DNA of 64,000 nucleotides from Temnothorax longispinosus. Its lineage: Eukaryota; Arthropoda; Insecta; Hymenoptera; Formicidae. A model generated the notes under the pieces. The model did no database searches. It was not told the origin of the DNA and saw only the letters and a list, made by a program, of their open reading frames with translations. Where the stretch lies: NCBI RefSeq assembly GCF_030848805.1, contig NC_092362.1, forward strand, positions 21,895,020 to 21,959,019, given 5' to 3'. Position 1 is the first letter of the stretch. Every line of letters begins with the position of its first letter. Positions 1 to 11,700 of the stretch are shown here, piece by piece. The translations under genes and the position numbers were made by a program.

Positions 1-3000
1 TACGTTTGATCATCTTGATGAATAAGTGATGTAACGCAGTGAAATTGTATAGTATTATATCGGCGACTATCTAAACAGGTTCCATAGACTAAACTGATAA
101 ACTGCTATGCACTTGGCGATAATGATATGTAATCCATGTAACATCGTTACGTCATTTAAGTAGAAAATGATGAAAAATGTGATTGCAATGTCCCACCGAA
201 ACATCGTCACGGTGGTTGCATTTTCACATAACAATCCATCCTGTTTCAGTGTGAAACGCGATAATCACTCAACTATCCAATTTACCTGAAGGAATTATTA
301 AACGTTGGAATTAAATCCAAAAAGAATTAAATGCTAAAAAAAAGAATGGTTGACCAACGTTTCAAAACTATTTAGATATTGAATAATATTCAAATGCCTT
401 TATACTTACCTCAAGACATTTTACTGTCTCAAATATTTTTATACCATATCTATTACTCTACATTTTTATATTACGAATGATTGATAATTCCTGAATTGAT
501 AATTCCGTTATCCTGCGCATACAGAATCTCTTATATATATCTTCTATTATAATAATTAAAAAAAAACGCTCGCAGAGGACATGGTACAAAAATATTCGTC
601 ACGACAGCGACCTGATGCGACAGGTCGACGCTCGTACCTTTTGCGTGTCAGCGATAAGCCAGTGCCGCTTTATGAGACTCAACGCACGAATACGTGCACA
701 CACGTTTCGCATTGTCGGTAGTCGCCGCCGCACGCGCGTGCACTAGCGCGGCTTATCTGCCGATTGCAGCTGCACCGGCGCGGCAATCTAGCCTGGCGCA
801 GCTAATTGAATTTTCTTCCCGAGATCGTCGTGAGCGAGGCCAGAGTTCGCTGGGGGAAGGATCTTTCACAGAGAAGCTCCTTGTACCCGCGCGACAAAAG
901 GCACGCGTGTTGCACAACCGAATCACGATAATACGCGTGGCTGCTGCTGCTGCTGCTGCCGTAGAACTCTCGCGTCGCGATCTCGCGCCGAGACTCAAGA
1001 CCAAAGTCACTCGTAGTTCTTACAGACATGCCGCTGTTAGACTAGTGACGTTTTTCCATGACCGGCAACCATGAGTTTCTCGACCCCGGCGAACTGACCT
1101 CAACGGACAGAATTCGAGAAACTGAGCATCGATATACGTTCCTGGGAAAAGTAGTCATTTACGAATAGTTGACTGATGTGCGAAAGGAAATATTAAAGCT
1201 GTATCCACGGGCTTCAATTAGATCCGTTCTTTCTTCGATATAATTTATAACTGTTAAATCCGTAATTATAGTTAAAAGACAATTGGAGAAAATTAATTTT
1301 CACCAAGTCTTTTACAATCTGCTCGATTCCAACCCAGAGATTATAGTGCGCCGAAGTATTTCAAAGACATCCCTTATTTTCGACACGCCTACACGTGCAA
1401 GATTGGCCTCGAATTACACGTGTCGACCACCCCACGTTGTATCGGCTGCATCGATAAATGCCACCCAGGTGCCCTAATCGCGCGCTCCTTTCCTTTCGAA
1501 GCCTACACCTTTCCGAATACCTGCCTGCGGACTGCTCGGCAAGTGCTTCATTCAAACGGCTTTATTAAAGATCGTCTTAAGAAATCATCGTCGGGAAATC
1601 TAACGCGGTTGCAATATTGGTTGGAAAAATCGTGGGACGTAACGCGCACCGGAAGACGAGGATTTATTTCTTCTTCCGTCACGATAATATGCGCGATTAC
1701 ACACACATTTACGCTGACGCAAATTCAAATATACACTCCAATTTAGATCGCGGAGTAGAATGGCGGCTAGATCGCTATAAATACGTAACGCGCATTTCCT
1801 CCGAATCGATGAATATCTCAGCCACGAGTCATTGTTTTTCCTGGCGCGGGCGCGTGTAACTAGTTTATTAAATCAAAAGGAGAAGCGTATTTGTATACGC
1901 TATTCAGCGAATCGAGCCGACTCCCACGTATACGTCTCTCACTTTTCTCTCGCAGAGACGTAAGCCCTTCTTTCTTCGACATGAGCTCTACGCCCATGCA
2001 GTCGGTCGTCGGACGATCACGTAGGATGCGACTCTGGCGTTTTACTTTTTTTTTCCTCTTCTTTCGAATGTGACAGGTACAGGCATGTATGTAAAATATC
2101 GCCGTGAGGAGACCGGAACGAAGATTTGTTGGTCGAGCAAGAGTCAAATAAGCAACCTTTTAACTCCATGAATGGTCTGAACTCTCGTCAGCTAATCGAC
2201 CTTGTCACAAAATTTCGATTATATTTTACGCTATCAGCTTGAAAAAATGATTAATCAATGAAATATGTTGGAAAGTATTTTGTTCGTAAAAATAAATATT
2301 ATAATGGCGAATTGTATTAACAATAAGTTTCGCGTTAGATTCTATTCGCTTTCACAAATCTCTCTTTACGATTACAATTGCGCGACAGGATGGCTGAAAG
2401 TAGACAAAAGAAAGGAAAATTCACAGGAATTTTTTACTTTGGACGATAAGTCGCTGTCGCGACACCCTCTGGTCCTATGATGGTGATTACCTTAACGAGC
2501 ACGCGCTACCGCCATTGCATAATGGCTTCTTGCACACATCTCTTACCTCAGAATCAAATCCGCGGAGAATCTTATACGCGGAACAACTAATAGAAGATAA
2601 AATTGCCGGACGTGCTTATCTGTAACGACCTAGGAACCTATCGACGACCTCTTTCCCCACGGTGCGAAACTCAGCTGCCGCATATATGTGTAGTTCACTT
2701 CCCTTTCAACAATGCAACGCGGAACTTGTTGTGCGCCACATCTTAATTTATTTACGCAATAAAACAATCTAAAATTGCTTTTTCGAATAGTCATCTCTAC
2801 GAATTCGTGTGATAGCTGCCACTGATAACAATTTTTATGTATAAATAGCAGATATAAAAATACAAAAATATCACAAAACGTAAAAGAGAAGTTATTATAC
2901 AAAAATATCTAATCGTAATCTAGCTTCTAATTTATAAAATGTAATTTGAGATAAATATAATTTTGAATTTTGAAGAAAATTAGTATTCATCAGTGATTTA

Positions 3001-3100
3001 ATCACACTTTATAATTTTTTATATTTTAAAGTGAATATATAAACGCATCAATAATAAATAGATAATATTTATAAATTATATTTTTTGTATTCTCCGCGCG
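1..3100. other. Intergenic / upstream DNA, no gene recognised
   Basis: The first 600 bases are AT-rich. Positions 600-1080 and 1430-2050 are CpG-rich and contain overlapping open frames on both strands, with an alanine run from a GCT repeat near 940-960. None of these translations resembles a known family, and open frames on both strands are what CpG-rich, stop-poor DNA produces by chance. The blocks may be distal promoter or enhancer DNA of the plus-strand gene that follows. That is inference from composition only. Confidence 0.5.
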
Positions 3101-3890
3101 GAGTACTCAATTTACAGCCTCATTCATCTCTTCCTTCGTATCCTAGGTGAGCATTTCATGTTCTCATCGCCACGACACAAGGAAGAGTCCTGAAGCGAGA
3201 GTAGGGCCTGTCTCTTCGAGCGAACGGCTGGTTCCGTGGATATACGCCCTTCTTCTTGCAAGCGCGGGTACCGTCATCGCCCCCGCAGTTCCCCAGCGGA
3301 CGCACACGACGGCACGCATCTACACGGATACGTGAACGTGTAGCCGCGTATACTACACAAGAAGGTCGTTCTCTTTCCTCTGCCTCGTCCGTTCGCTGGC
3401 GCGCGGCTTACTATGTCGGTTTACTCGCTCGTTCGCCAGTCGCGACAGAACGCTCGCGGAGCGCGCACCGTGGTGCAACCATCGCCGTGCGTTTCGAATT
3501 GATATCTCAAGTTTTACCTCGGACTTTGTTAAATTCTCTTCGAGGAAAACGGACTCTTGTTACATCTTGATGTTCATTACGTGACGTCTCTTTAAATAAT
3601 CTCAAGAACGCTTCGTGTGAAATGTGCGAAGCGATTCGTTTACGCGAAATTATATACCGAAATGCGTGCCGGAAGTCCCTGCTCGTGCATTCTGTCGACG
3701 CAACGCGATTGTGACTGGTAGTGAATCCGTTCGTTGTGTTGTGACCGTCGCGTGTAAATTGCCTTTTGGTTTAAGACGGTGAACTTGGATGATTTCGATG
3801 CCGCACATTCGTCAATTTTGAATGTTTGGCGCGTATTAACGCGCGGGCTATCGCGAGTGCGCAGGCCGCTCAACTGCGAATTTAATTAAA
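3100..3890 (+). promoter_or_regulatory. CpG-rich putative promoter and non-coding first exon of the RA-domain gene
   Basis: This CpG-rich block ends in a strong splice donor (AAA|GTGAGTATAG, GT at 3891). The next good acceptor on the same strand is the pyrimidine-rich GTTCCCCCCAG ending at 5469. It opens the exon that carries the start codon of the two-RA-domain gene. I therefore read the end of the block as a non-coding leader exon and the rest as promoter. The transcription start cannot be placed by eye, so the left edge is the start of the CpG-rich stretch. RNA evidence is absent. Confidence 0.45.
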
Positions 3891-5469
3891 GTGAGTATAG
3901 AACACAGAAAATAATATAAAATATGTATTTGATATTCACCACATATTGCTTTATTTTTTCCCCTCTTTAAAAATCAGAAATGTGCATATGAGCTTCCTTC
4001 CCGTCTCTCCCGGCGCCTGTAATGATATGCCGGTGTGTCCTTCGGATGCACGTGACCGCAACACATCGGTCCGTTGATGATACATCGCAGGAAGCACTAA
4101 TGTTTCCTATTACAATTCTAAACGGAAATTTTCGCAGTGTATAATTAATATGCACTATGCTCCAAAACTGTGCAGAAAAATTCCTATTTTGAATTTATAT
4201 TTAAAAAAACGTGCAGAATTCTTTATTGCTTGTTAATTTAGATGTCTAAAAAATATAAAGAATAATTTGTTACTTTTTACTTGTGATTTTTATATGTAAG
4301 AATCTTTGAAGAAATATATCTGTAATCACATATAATGCAATAATACGAATAACAATTATACACTGAGAAAAAAGTTATTAACTTGACTAAATGCGTTTAA
4401 CTGATGATTACCATTTTTTAAATAGAATTGTTTAAGTATTTAAATAAATTACGCCATGTTAGATTTAATGTGTCGTATTTAATTTAAATACTTAAATATT
4501 TAAATTAAAAAAATAGTAATCAGTTGAACACATTTAGTCAACTTGACAACTTTTTTCTCAGTGTACATTTATAAATGGTGTAATGCAATAATACGAATAA
4601 CAAAGGCGGTAACGAAGGCAAAGGAAGAAACTATTCTTATTATTAAATTTCCTTACCGCAACATCCCGCAGTTGGTGGAAAAGCATCCATGTACTTTGCA
4701 CATGCATATCTTTGAGCTTCTGGCTTCTGTATCTGCGGCTGACTTTAATGTTTATTCGAGCGCGTAGGCTTTTCCTTGCTTTCCACGAGATAGGCGTGCG
4801 TGGACGTTTGTTTCGGACATTGCAACCGCCTGGTTTCACTCCGATGTCAAATTATACGAACGCTCTTAAAGTGTACCGTTGGGAACGTCCGGTTTTTCCA
4901 TAAGCGAGCTTCCCGCCACTTTCCACGTTTGTTCAGCCCAGCAATCACAGTAGTTGGACGCTACTTATCAAAAGGCCGCCGCACCAATTATATGGTTTTT
5001 CTGCGACCTTGCGAAAGGAAACGCACAAAGAGATTAATTGAAATGTAGGCTGCGACTTCCAGTAAATGTTCTTAAGAGTACATTACACATCGGCGCGGCG
5101 GAAGCCCACGCCGAGTGAAACTCGCAGCGACAGTTTCACTTGTATTGCTTGTAATGTCCCCCAAAAAGTAATCTTGTATTTAAATTTGCAATTCATGAGA
5201 TTATTAATTATCGCAACGTTATATTATGAATTGTATTCTCTATATATCGCTCTATGTATTGATTTAAAGCTTCTATTACTTTGCCGATGATCTTTACGGA
5301 TCTTTTAACGCAAATCGACTCTTTGAACATAATTATAGATAAAGAGGTGAAAGGAACATCTGATAAAATGAGAGAATTGAGAACAGTTATCGCCGTTGTA
5401 TCAGAACGGGCAATCGATCGAACTTATAGCCGGTTATAGTCGCACTACTGGTCGTGCTGTTCCCCCCAG
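3891..5469 (+). other. Leader intron of the RA-domain gene (proposed)
   Basis: This is the interval between the GTGAGT donor at 3891 and the CCCCCCAG acceptor ending at 5469. It is AT-rich in the middle, contains the palindromic element at 4361-4563, and has short open frames with no recognisable protein. Confidence 0.4.
4361..4563. mobile_element. Tc1/mariner-type MITE, TA-flanked
   Basis: This is a 203-bp palindromic element. The left end reads CACTGAGAAAAAAGTT and the right end is its inverse, AACTTTTTTCTCAGTG. The arms stay complementary for about 55 bp with a few mismatches. It is bounded by TA on both sides (4359-4360 and 4564-4565), the target duplication expected of Tc1/mariner elements. 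There is no coding capacity, so it is a non-autonomous relic. An exact 23-bp direct repeat also brackets it at 4333-4355 and 4581-4603, which a TA duplication does not explain. Confidence 0.8.
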
Positions 5470-5738
5470 TTCAACGTTCGCGTTTTAATGGCAAACGATC
5501 CGTGGATCCTGATTCCAGATAAGAACAAGGAGGAATGCTGAAGCACGTGTCGATCTCGCCGTGGAGAGGGCGGGCGGACAGCGTGAGCCTGTCTTCCAGC
5601 GGCGGCGCGAGTAGCTGCGGAAGCGGAAGTCCTACCCCCGGTCACACACCGCCACCCTCGAGGGCGTCCTCATGCGCATCCCTAGCACCCTTAACCGCCC
5701 TGTCGAGCTTCTCCCCGGCCGATACCGCGCCCCAACAG
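5470..5738 (+). CDS. rau: RA-domain gene exon 2: short 5' UTR plus residues 1-68
   Basis: The exon begins after the CCCCCCAG acceptor and ends at CAACAG|GTGAGT in phase 0. The ATG at 5535 follows an in-frame TAA about 13 bases upstream, so translation should start here. The peptide is low complexity, rich in Ser, Gly and Pro (for example LSSSGGASSCGSGSPTPG), with several S/T-P and Arg-x-x-Ser sites typical of a phosphorylated flexible N-terminus. No domain is seen. Its phase matches the RA exon 24.8 kb downstream, and no other acceptable partner exon was noticed between them. Confidence 0.65.
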
Positions 5739-8700
5739 GTGAGTACCCCGTGATTATTTTCCCACATATTTGCAGGACTCGCTGTTTATATGGCAGGTGC
5801 TTCCGTAAAATCGTTAATCCGGAAACGAAAACTGGGGATTCCACTAGACCCCCAGCATTCTATATCGTTTACAGGTATATTAAGCTATCTAAGCCAAATT
5901 ATCAGAACACAAAAATTTTATATGGAATTAATTTGCTAATTATTTGCTATTTTTTGCTTTTAAAAGTAATTTTTTTGTTCCAGCTATTAAAAAGTTACGA
6001 AGGACTGAATAGCTTAATCCAGCCCTTTGTAACTTTTTAATAGCTGAAGTAAAAAAATTACTTTTAAAAGCAAAAAATAGCAAATAATTAGCAAATTAAT
6101 TCCATATAAAATTTTTTGTGTTCTAATAATTTGGCTTAGATAGCTTAATATATACCTATCGTTTACGAACAAGACCGCTTTTTAATTAATATTCTTGATA
6201 AATTCTTTTATTTATTTTATATCGTAACAAAGTGAGAGAAACTTATAAGTAGATACGTGAAAATTATGGAATATTTATTATGTTTGATACTTTTGATAGT
6301 AAACACAATAATTCAACTGATATATAATGTGAATGAAAGCATGATAGAGCTATTATTATAGTATAAAGCGCGACGGTTTCGTGTCGCCTGTAGGAGACGG
6401 TTAAGAACAACGCGGGAGAGTGTAAAAACCAGTCATGTTGCGTCCAATAAAGCAAACGAGGAGAACAAAACGGCATTCGCGGGCGGTCTGCTAAGTGACG
6501 TAAAGCGGTTTAGCGCAAATGAGAGCAGTGTGTGTTTTCTGAGTACTTATTAACAGCTGGACCACGTGTGTATCTGCATGACGGCGCCTGATGGATTCGT
6601 CATTTGTATTTAATCCATGATTATTCCTGCCCTGTAATTCACAAAGCGTCGTACGCTTCGTTTTGAACGTAATTAAGTGATGGATTACATAAATTAGATC
6701 AATAACGCCAGCAATAAAGTGCTTCTAATATCACTGAATATTAAATATTAACTAATAATTTTATAGTATATTTATACGATATAAGAGAGAGTGTAACGAT
6801 AATAGCAGCCCTGTAAGGTTGAATATTTGGAATACTTGTCACTTTTATGGCTGGGATCAGTTTCAATGACAGTCGCATAATTTCTCACGGCTTCTGAAGT
6901 CCAGGCTATAGTGTAACTGCGCGACGCGTCGTGCGGTTTCGCGTCCCTTTTTGCGCGAACAGAAACATGACTCTCTCGAGAGACTTCATCCCGGGTAGGG
7001 GCATTTAGGCAGGGTATATTTTTCTTTACCATCTGCACAGACCGCTGAACACATGCTGTCATCCGAAATCTCGCCTTCTTTCCCATTCAACAAATACCGA
7101 GCACCTCTTGAAAATAATTATATTTCTTTAAATCTATTTTTTTACAAAATAATTTCGTAGTGACTTGAGGAAATAGAATTATCTGAAAGAGAATAGTCTC
7201 TCGTGGATATTTTCCACGAGAATAAAATAATGCAGTCGATTGTAAGCGGCAAAAAGTGCAGGAATTTTCTAAGGCGATTAAACATTTCTGCAATTTTACA
7301 CGGCTGATTACGATCAAGGTCGACATATATTTAAAATTGTTTATTGTACTCGCGTAAACGTCACTATCCTCGTTTCCACTCGAGCTCCAGATATTACACG
7401 CGCGATTCTTTTCGATGCCTATGCGCCGAAGACTTTTCATTGTATTTACGCTTGTCTGACCCGTTTCGCACGCGGGTTGCAAAGGTCGTCGCAGAATGTA
7501 CAGCCGCTTCCGTTAGTCCGTCCGAGATACCGGTCGTGTGCACCTCTACATATGATTATACATCATAAATATTTTTTTAATGGAGTACGAAATGTAGATA
7601 TTTAATTAGCATTCCAATTATAATTGCAACGACTTTACTTAATCCAGCGAGTATCCACAGGCAATGTTGAGCATAATACCTTATACGATCACGATTGCTT
7701 GAAATTAAAATTTTAATTATGAGATATTCGTGGCGCTATAAATTCTGGAAGTATCTTTATCATCACGGCAAGAAGTATCTTTTTATTGTGAGAAATAATA
7801 AGAAGCAGAGACAGAGGAGCCCCCGTTTTCAAAGCACAAGATACGTACATAACGCAGTTTTTGTTAATGGAACCAAGGATTCTCTGTGAGAACCCCGCAT
7901 ACCGTGATGTCACACATATTGCAAGCATGTTCACAATGCACAGTGAAAAACTAAACGAGCCGCGGTAGCCATGGTGGATCCACTTAATCGAGCTCGCTGC
8001 CGGTCTACGCAGAGTTTTTTTTATTTTTATTGTTTGTTCGCGATTAAGCGGTATGTTTGCAGAGAGCATTGGATCAATTACCGACACTTGAATTCCATAT
8101 TTTTCGCAATTAACACTGCAATACTAGACACGTGAGAGAGAGTCGCCATCGCTTGGTAGATTTTTTAATTTTCGAAACATAAAATTAACGATACACAAAA
8201 TTCGATCTCATTAAATTGACTGAATATTATATTAGGACAATGAGCTAGGTCTTATATACATGAGATCGAATTTTATGTTTCGTTACGCTTTTAGTCCCAC
8301 TTTTAGACCTGTCCTGGCTCTTGCAATATCCGGCGCGGTAGGCCGTGCTTCCGGTTTCTTTTATAATTCTACAGTGCGTTGTTGGGCGAATCCGATAAGC
8401 TAAATTTCATTAATTTGGCTGAATACCAAGTTTTTATAAAATATTATGTATTAATCGATGCAGTGCCGCGTTGAAATTTATATTGTCAATTATTTCTCAT
8501 CTTCGTCGCAAACGTTGGACCTTTAGTAGTAATATCTGAACAATTATTTCGTATTTTTCAACTGATTGATTATATATCTAACTTTCTTAGAAAGAGAATA
8601 AATTGCTCGTATCATGAAGATGACAATCGGAAGTGGCGAAATTATCTTTGGCACGATATGTAGAACTATGTAGGACTGTGTGATTTCGAAAACGTTCATT

Positions 8701-11700
8701 GTCCCGTAATTCCCTCGAAGTAGGAGCGTTTTCGCATCGGTGACTCGAGGAAGGTCGAATTTACAAGCGGACCTCTCTTATTCGCGTCGAGGTGCTCGTT
8801 ATCCAAGGCCGCTTTGCTGCATGTCATCGTGCTTTCAATATTTCATACCCAGATATCCAACAACAATTTAACTCTAAAATATTTTCAAAATACGTTACAC
8901 TGCAGCGGAAAGTAGCTAAAATGAAAATGTGTTTGTAAAAACAATCATCAAAAGCTTCTTGTGATCCAGGCATCCATTATGCGACAGCAATAATAATACG
9001 AAATATTCAGCAGAGATGTCTTTCTCTTACGGTTATATATCCTGATTAACTCCATAAGTGGTCGCGCCGCCTCAGACTCGCAATTACACGGGCATTTACT
9101 CGAGAATCATTGGTCATTACTTCGCCACTCGCGTAATCAACTTAATCTCGGGTTCCTCGAGACATCCAGGTTCCAGGTACGCGCGATTATACACACGTAC
9201 GTGTGAGAATAAGAATGTTCATCTGGCGTCGTTTCCACCAATGCAGATTCACGAGGCAACATTGCCTTTTTCTCTTCCTGCTCCGATTTTCCCGCTCACG
9301 CGGAAGGCGGGATGAAGAGCATACAATAAAAATTGTGTGTTTGCGTTAATTATTACGTGCCGCCTCACCCGCATGACGAGACACGGCGCTCAGGAAGAGA
9401 TACAGAAAAAAAGCGGGCAACGTCTTCGTCAAAACTTTTCATCGTGGAAGAAGCCCCGTACGATGACGAATGGCGGTTTATAATAGCCTGTAATCAGGAT
9501 ACAGCTCATTCAAAGGTCCTTGCCCATATCCAAAGATAATTTCTTTATAACGCGAAACGTGAACGGATACAAGGCCTGAGGAAAAGGCCTCGCTTTTCTG
9601 TATGAAAATAATATTGAAAATAATAATATTCTCTTCTAATATACTTCTGTCCAATTGACGGGCCTACCGGTTGCATATTGAAAATCTCTCGTGTCGATTG
9701 ACTCTCCGATCCGATTCTGTCTCCATCTTTAACAACTATTTAGAGAACTTTAAACGCGCGGCGCGTCACTCCTCCTGTAACGCCGAAGATAATTATAGAT
9801 TATTATCCGCCTGCATTTTCTGAGGGGAACGAGAGATGAACTCTTCTGTTCGGATGGATCGGCGGCCTGGGAGTCTTTACCGAACGGACGATCTTAAGCA
9901 AACACACTACCGCCATACGAAAACACTTCGGTCACAAGTAAAAAGTAGGAACCGCAGCCACCCCGTTTTTCGTCATCTCGTGATGAGAAATTCCTTATTG
10001 TTGATGTAACTGGGGTGACGTGGTCTATAATCTTTCTGGAGATCGAGAACGAGATTTGATTTCGTTTACACGTGGAAATCCACACCGGGCGACACCGGAT
10101 CGCATACGTGAAAGATAAATATTTTTATCAGAAAGATATCTCAGACGCGTAATTCTTAAGAGATATAGGTCGCAATTGCTTCTCTTCTTCGTAAACGTGG
10201 AAATATTATCGCGAAGTCCGCTGTATCGCTGTAATGCTTTTATCACATGTTAGGGGAAGAAACGAATGACTATATGCTAAGTTCAAGATTACGACCGGAA
10301 GTGTAGTATGTTAACTGCTAACAACAAGTAGCCGATCTTCGTGCGTGTGATAAGAACAATCGAATCCGGAAACATCACAGATATCGACTTAAATTTTTAA
10401 AAAGACTCACGAAGAACAGTTAGTTATTGGAAAGGATTTCTATGAAGAGATTTTATTTGATAAATATATACTTAAATAATGATAGAAAAAATTATGTATT
10501 AACAATAACTATAACAAAACAATATATCAAGGTTTTCTCTCTTTCTTATTATGCGGCACACGGAGAAACATTCGAATGATTATGGGTTTCTTAAAGTAAA
10601 ATGACGTACTTTCTGATATATTTTCTCAAGTGATGGCGATTTTATGTTCTGCAGACGAAACCTCCGCGAGAATCCATCAATCGATTCATTCATATTTCGT
10701 GACGAATGCTGTGAGCAGAAAAAAAAAGTTACGCCGCGCTCGCGCCGTTATCTCGTTCGACTTGAATCTCGTTCTATTCTTACGAACAACGTACGCTAAT
10801 CATCAGTTTTATTTCTTTACGGATATGAAAGCAGTTCGTGGAAAAACGGGTAAACGGCACCGATAAGACAGTAGAAAAGCGCCGATTGAGTCGAGACGCC
10901 AGCGGGACAGATAAACGAAAAGGAGATGCTGTTCTACCATCTTATTTATAGAGAGAACAAAGTGTCCAGTGTACCGTAAAAAAAGCAGAAGCTGAACTAC
11001 AAAATTTCACTAATTGATCACCACCGGAAATCTCACTAGATCTCTAAAAATAATTTCCAATCCGGTAATCGGACATGAGAGCTTTGAAAATAAATGTTTT
11101 AAAGAGATTAAAGCAGCTGTCTGAAGCATAATGGTTCCTCGAAATCTACAAAAGAAAATAATTAAATAGAATACTTGTCATTTCTACACACAGCAAAACG
11201 CTGTGAAAAAATTTAATTAAATTTAATATACATATATAGCTAAAAATATAAAATAATGCAAGATTTAATAAACCGATTGATGGTTAGAAACTAGATCGTT
11301 CTTCAGCGGAACACTTCTCACTTGGCAAAACTCATCCGGCTCGCCCGATCGAGCGTTCTCGTCCTGTTCAATGCCACTGTATGATAATTCCTAATTGAAA
11401 TGCTTGACCATTATCACCCGGGAATAGCATAGCTCTACATCCGCGATTTAACACTCGAGTCGGCAGTGAACCGGAATTCGTTGCTTAACGCTGAGTTAAT
11501 CGGCATATTATGCAATATATATGACGCCTGTTCACTTCTCAAGTACGTTTCGACGATCGCTCAGCGTTTTGCACAATCGGATTATACGCAATATGACGCA
11601 GACGCAATGAAACCATAGAGATGTACGAAAATATCAATATGTCTCACGAACAGACGTTACGTGATTCACCACGTGATCTGTCGCGGATGATTTCATCATG

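Noticed and set aside
694..1074. 126-codon plus-strand frame with an alanine run
   Set aside because: The run comes from a GCT repeat, and opposite-strand frames overlap it. No signal of a real protein.
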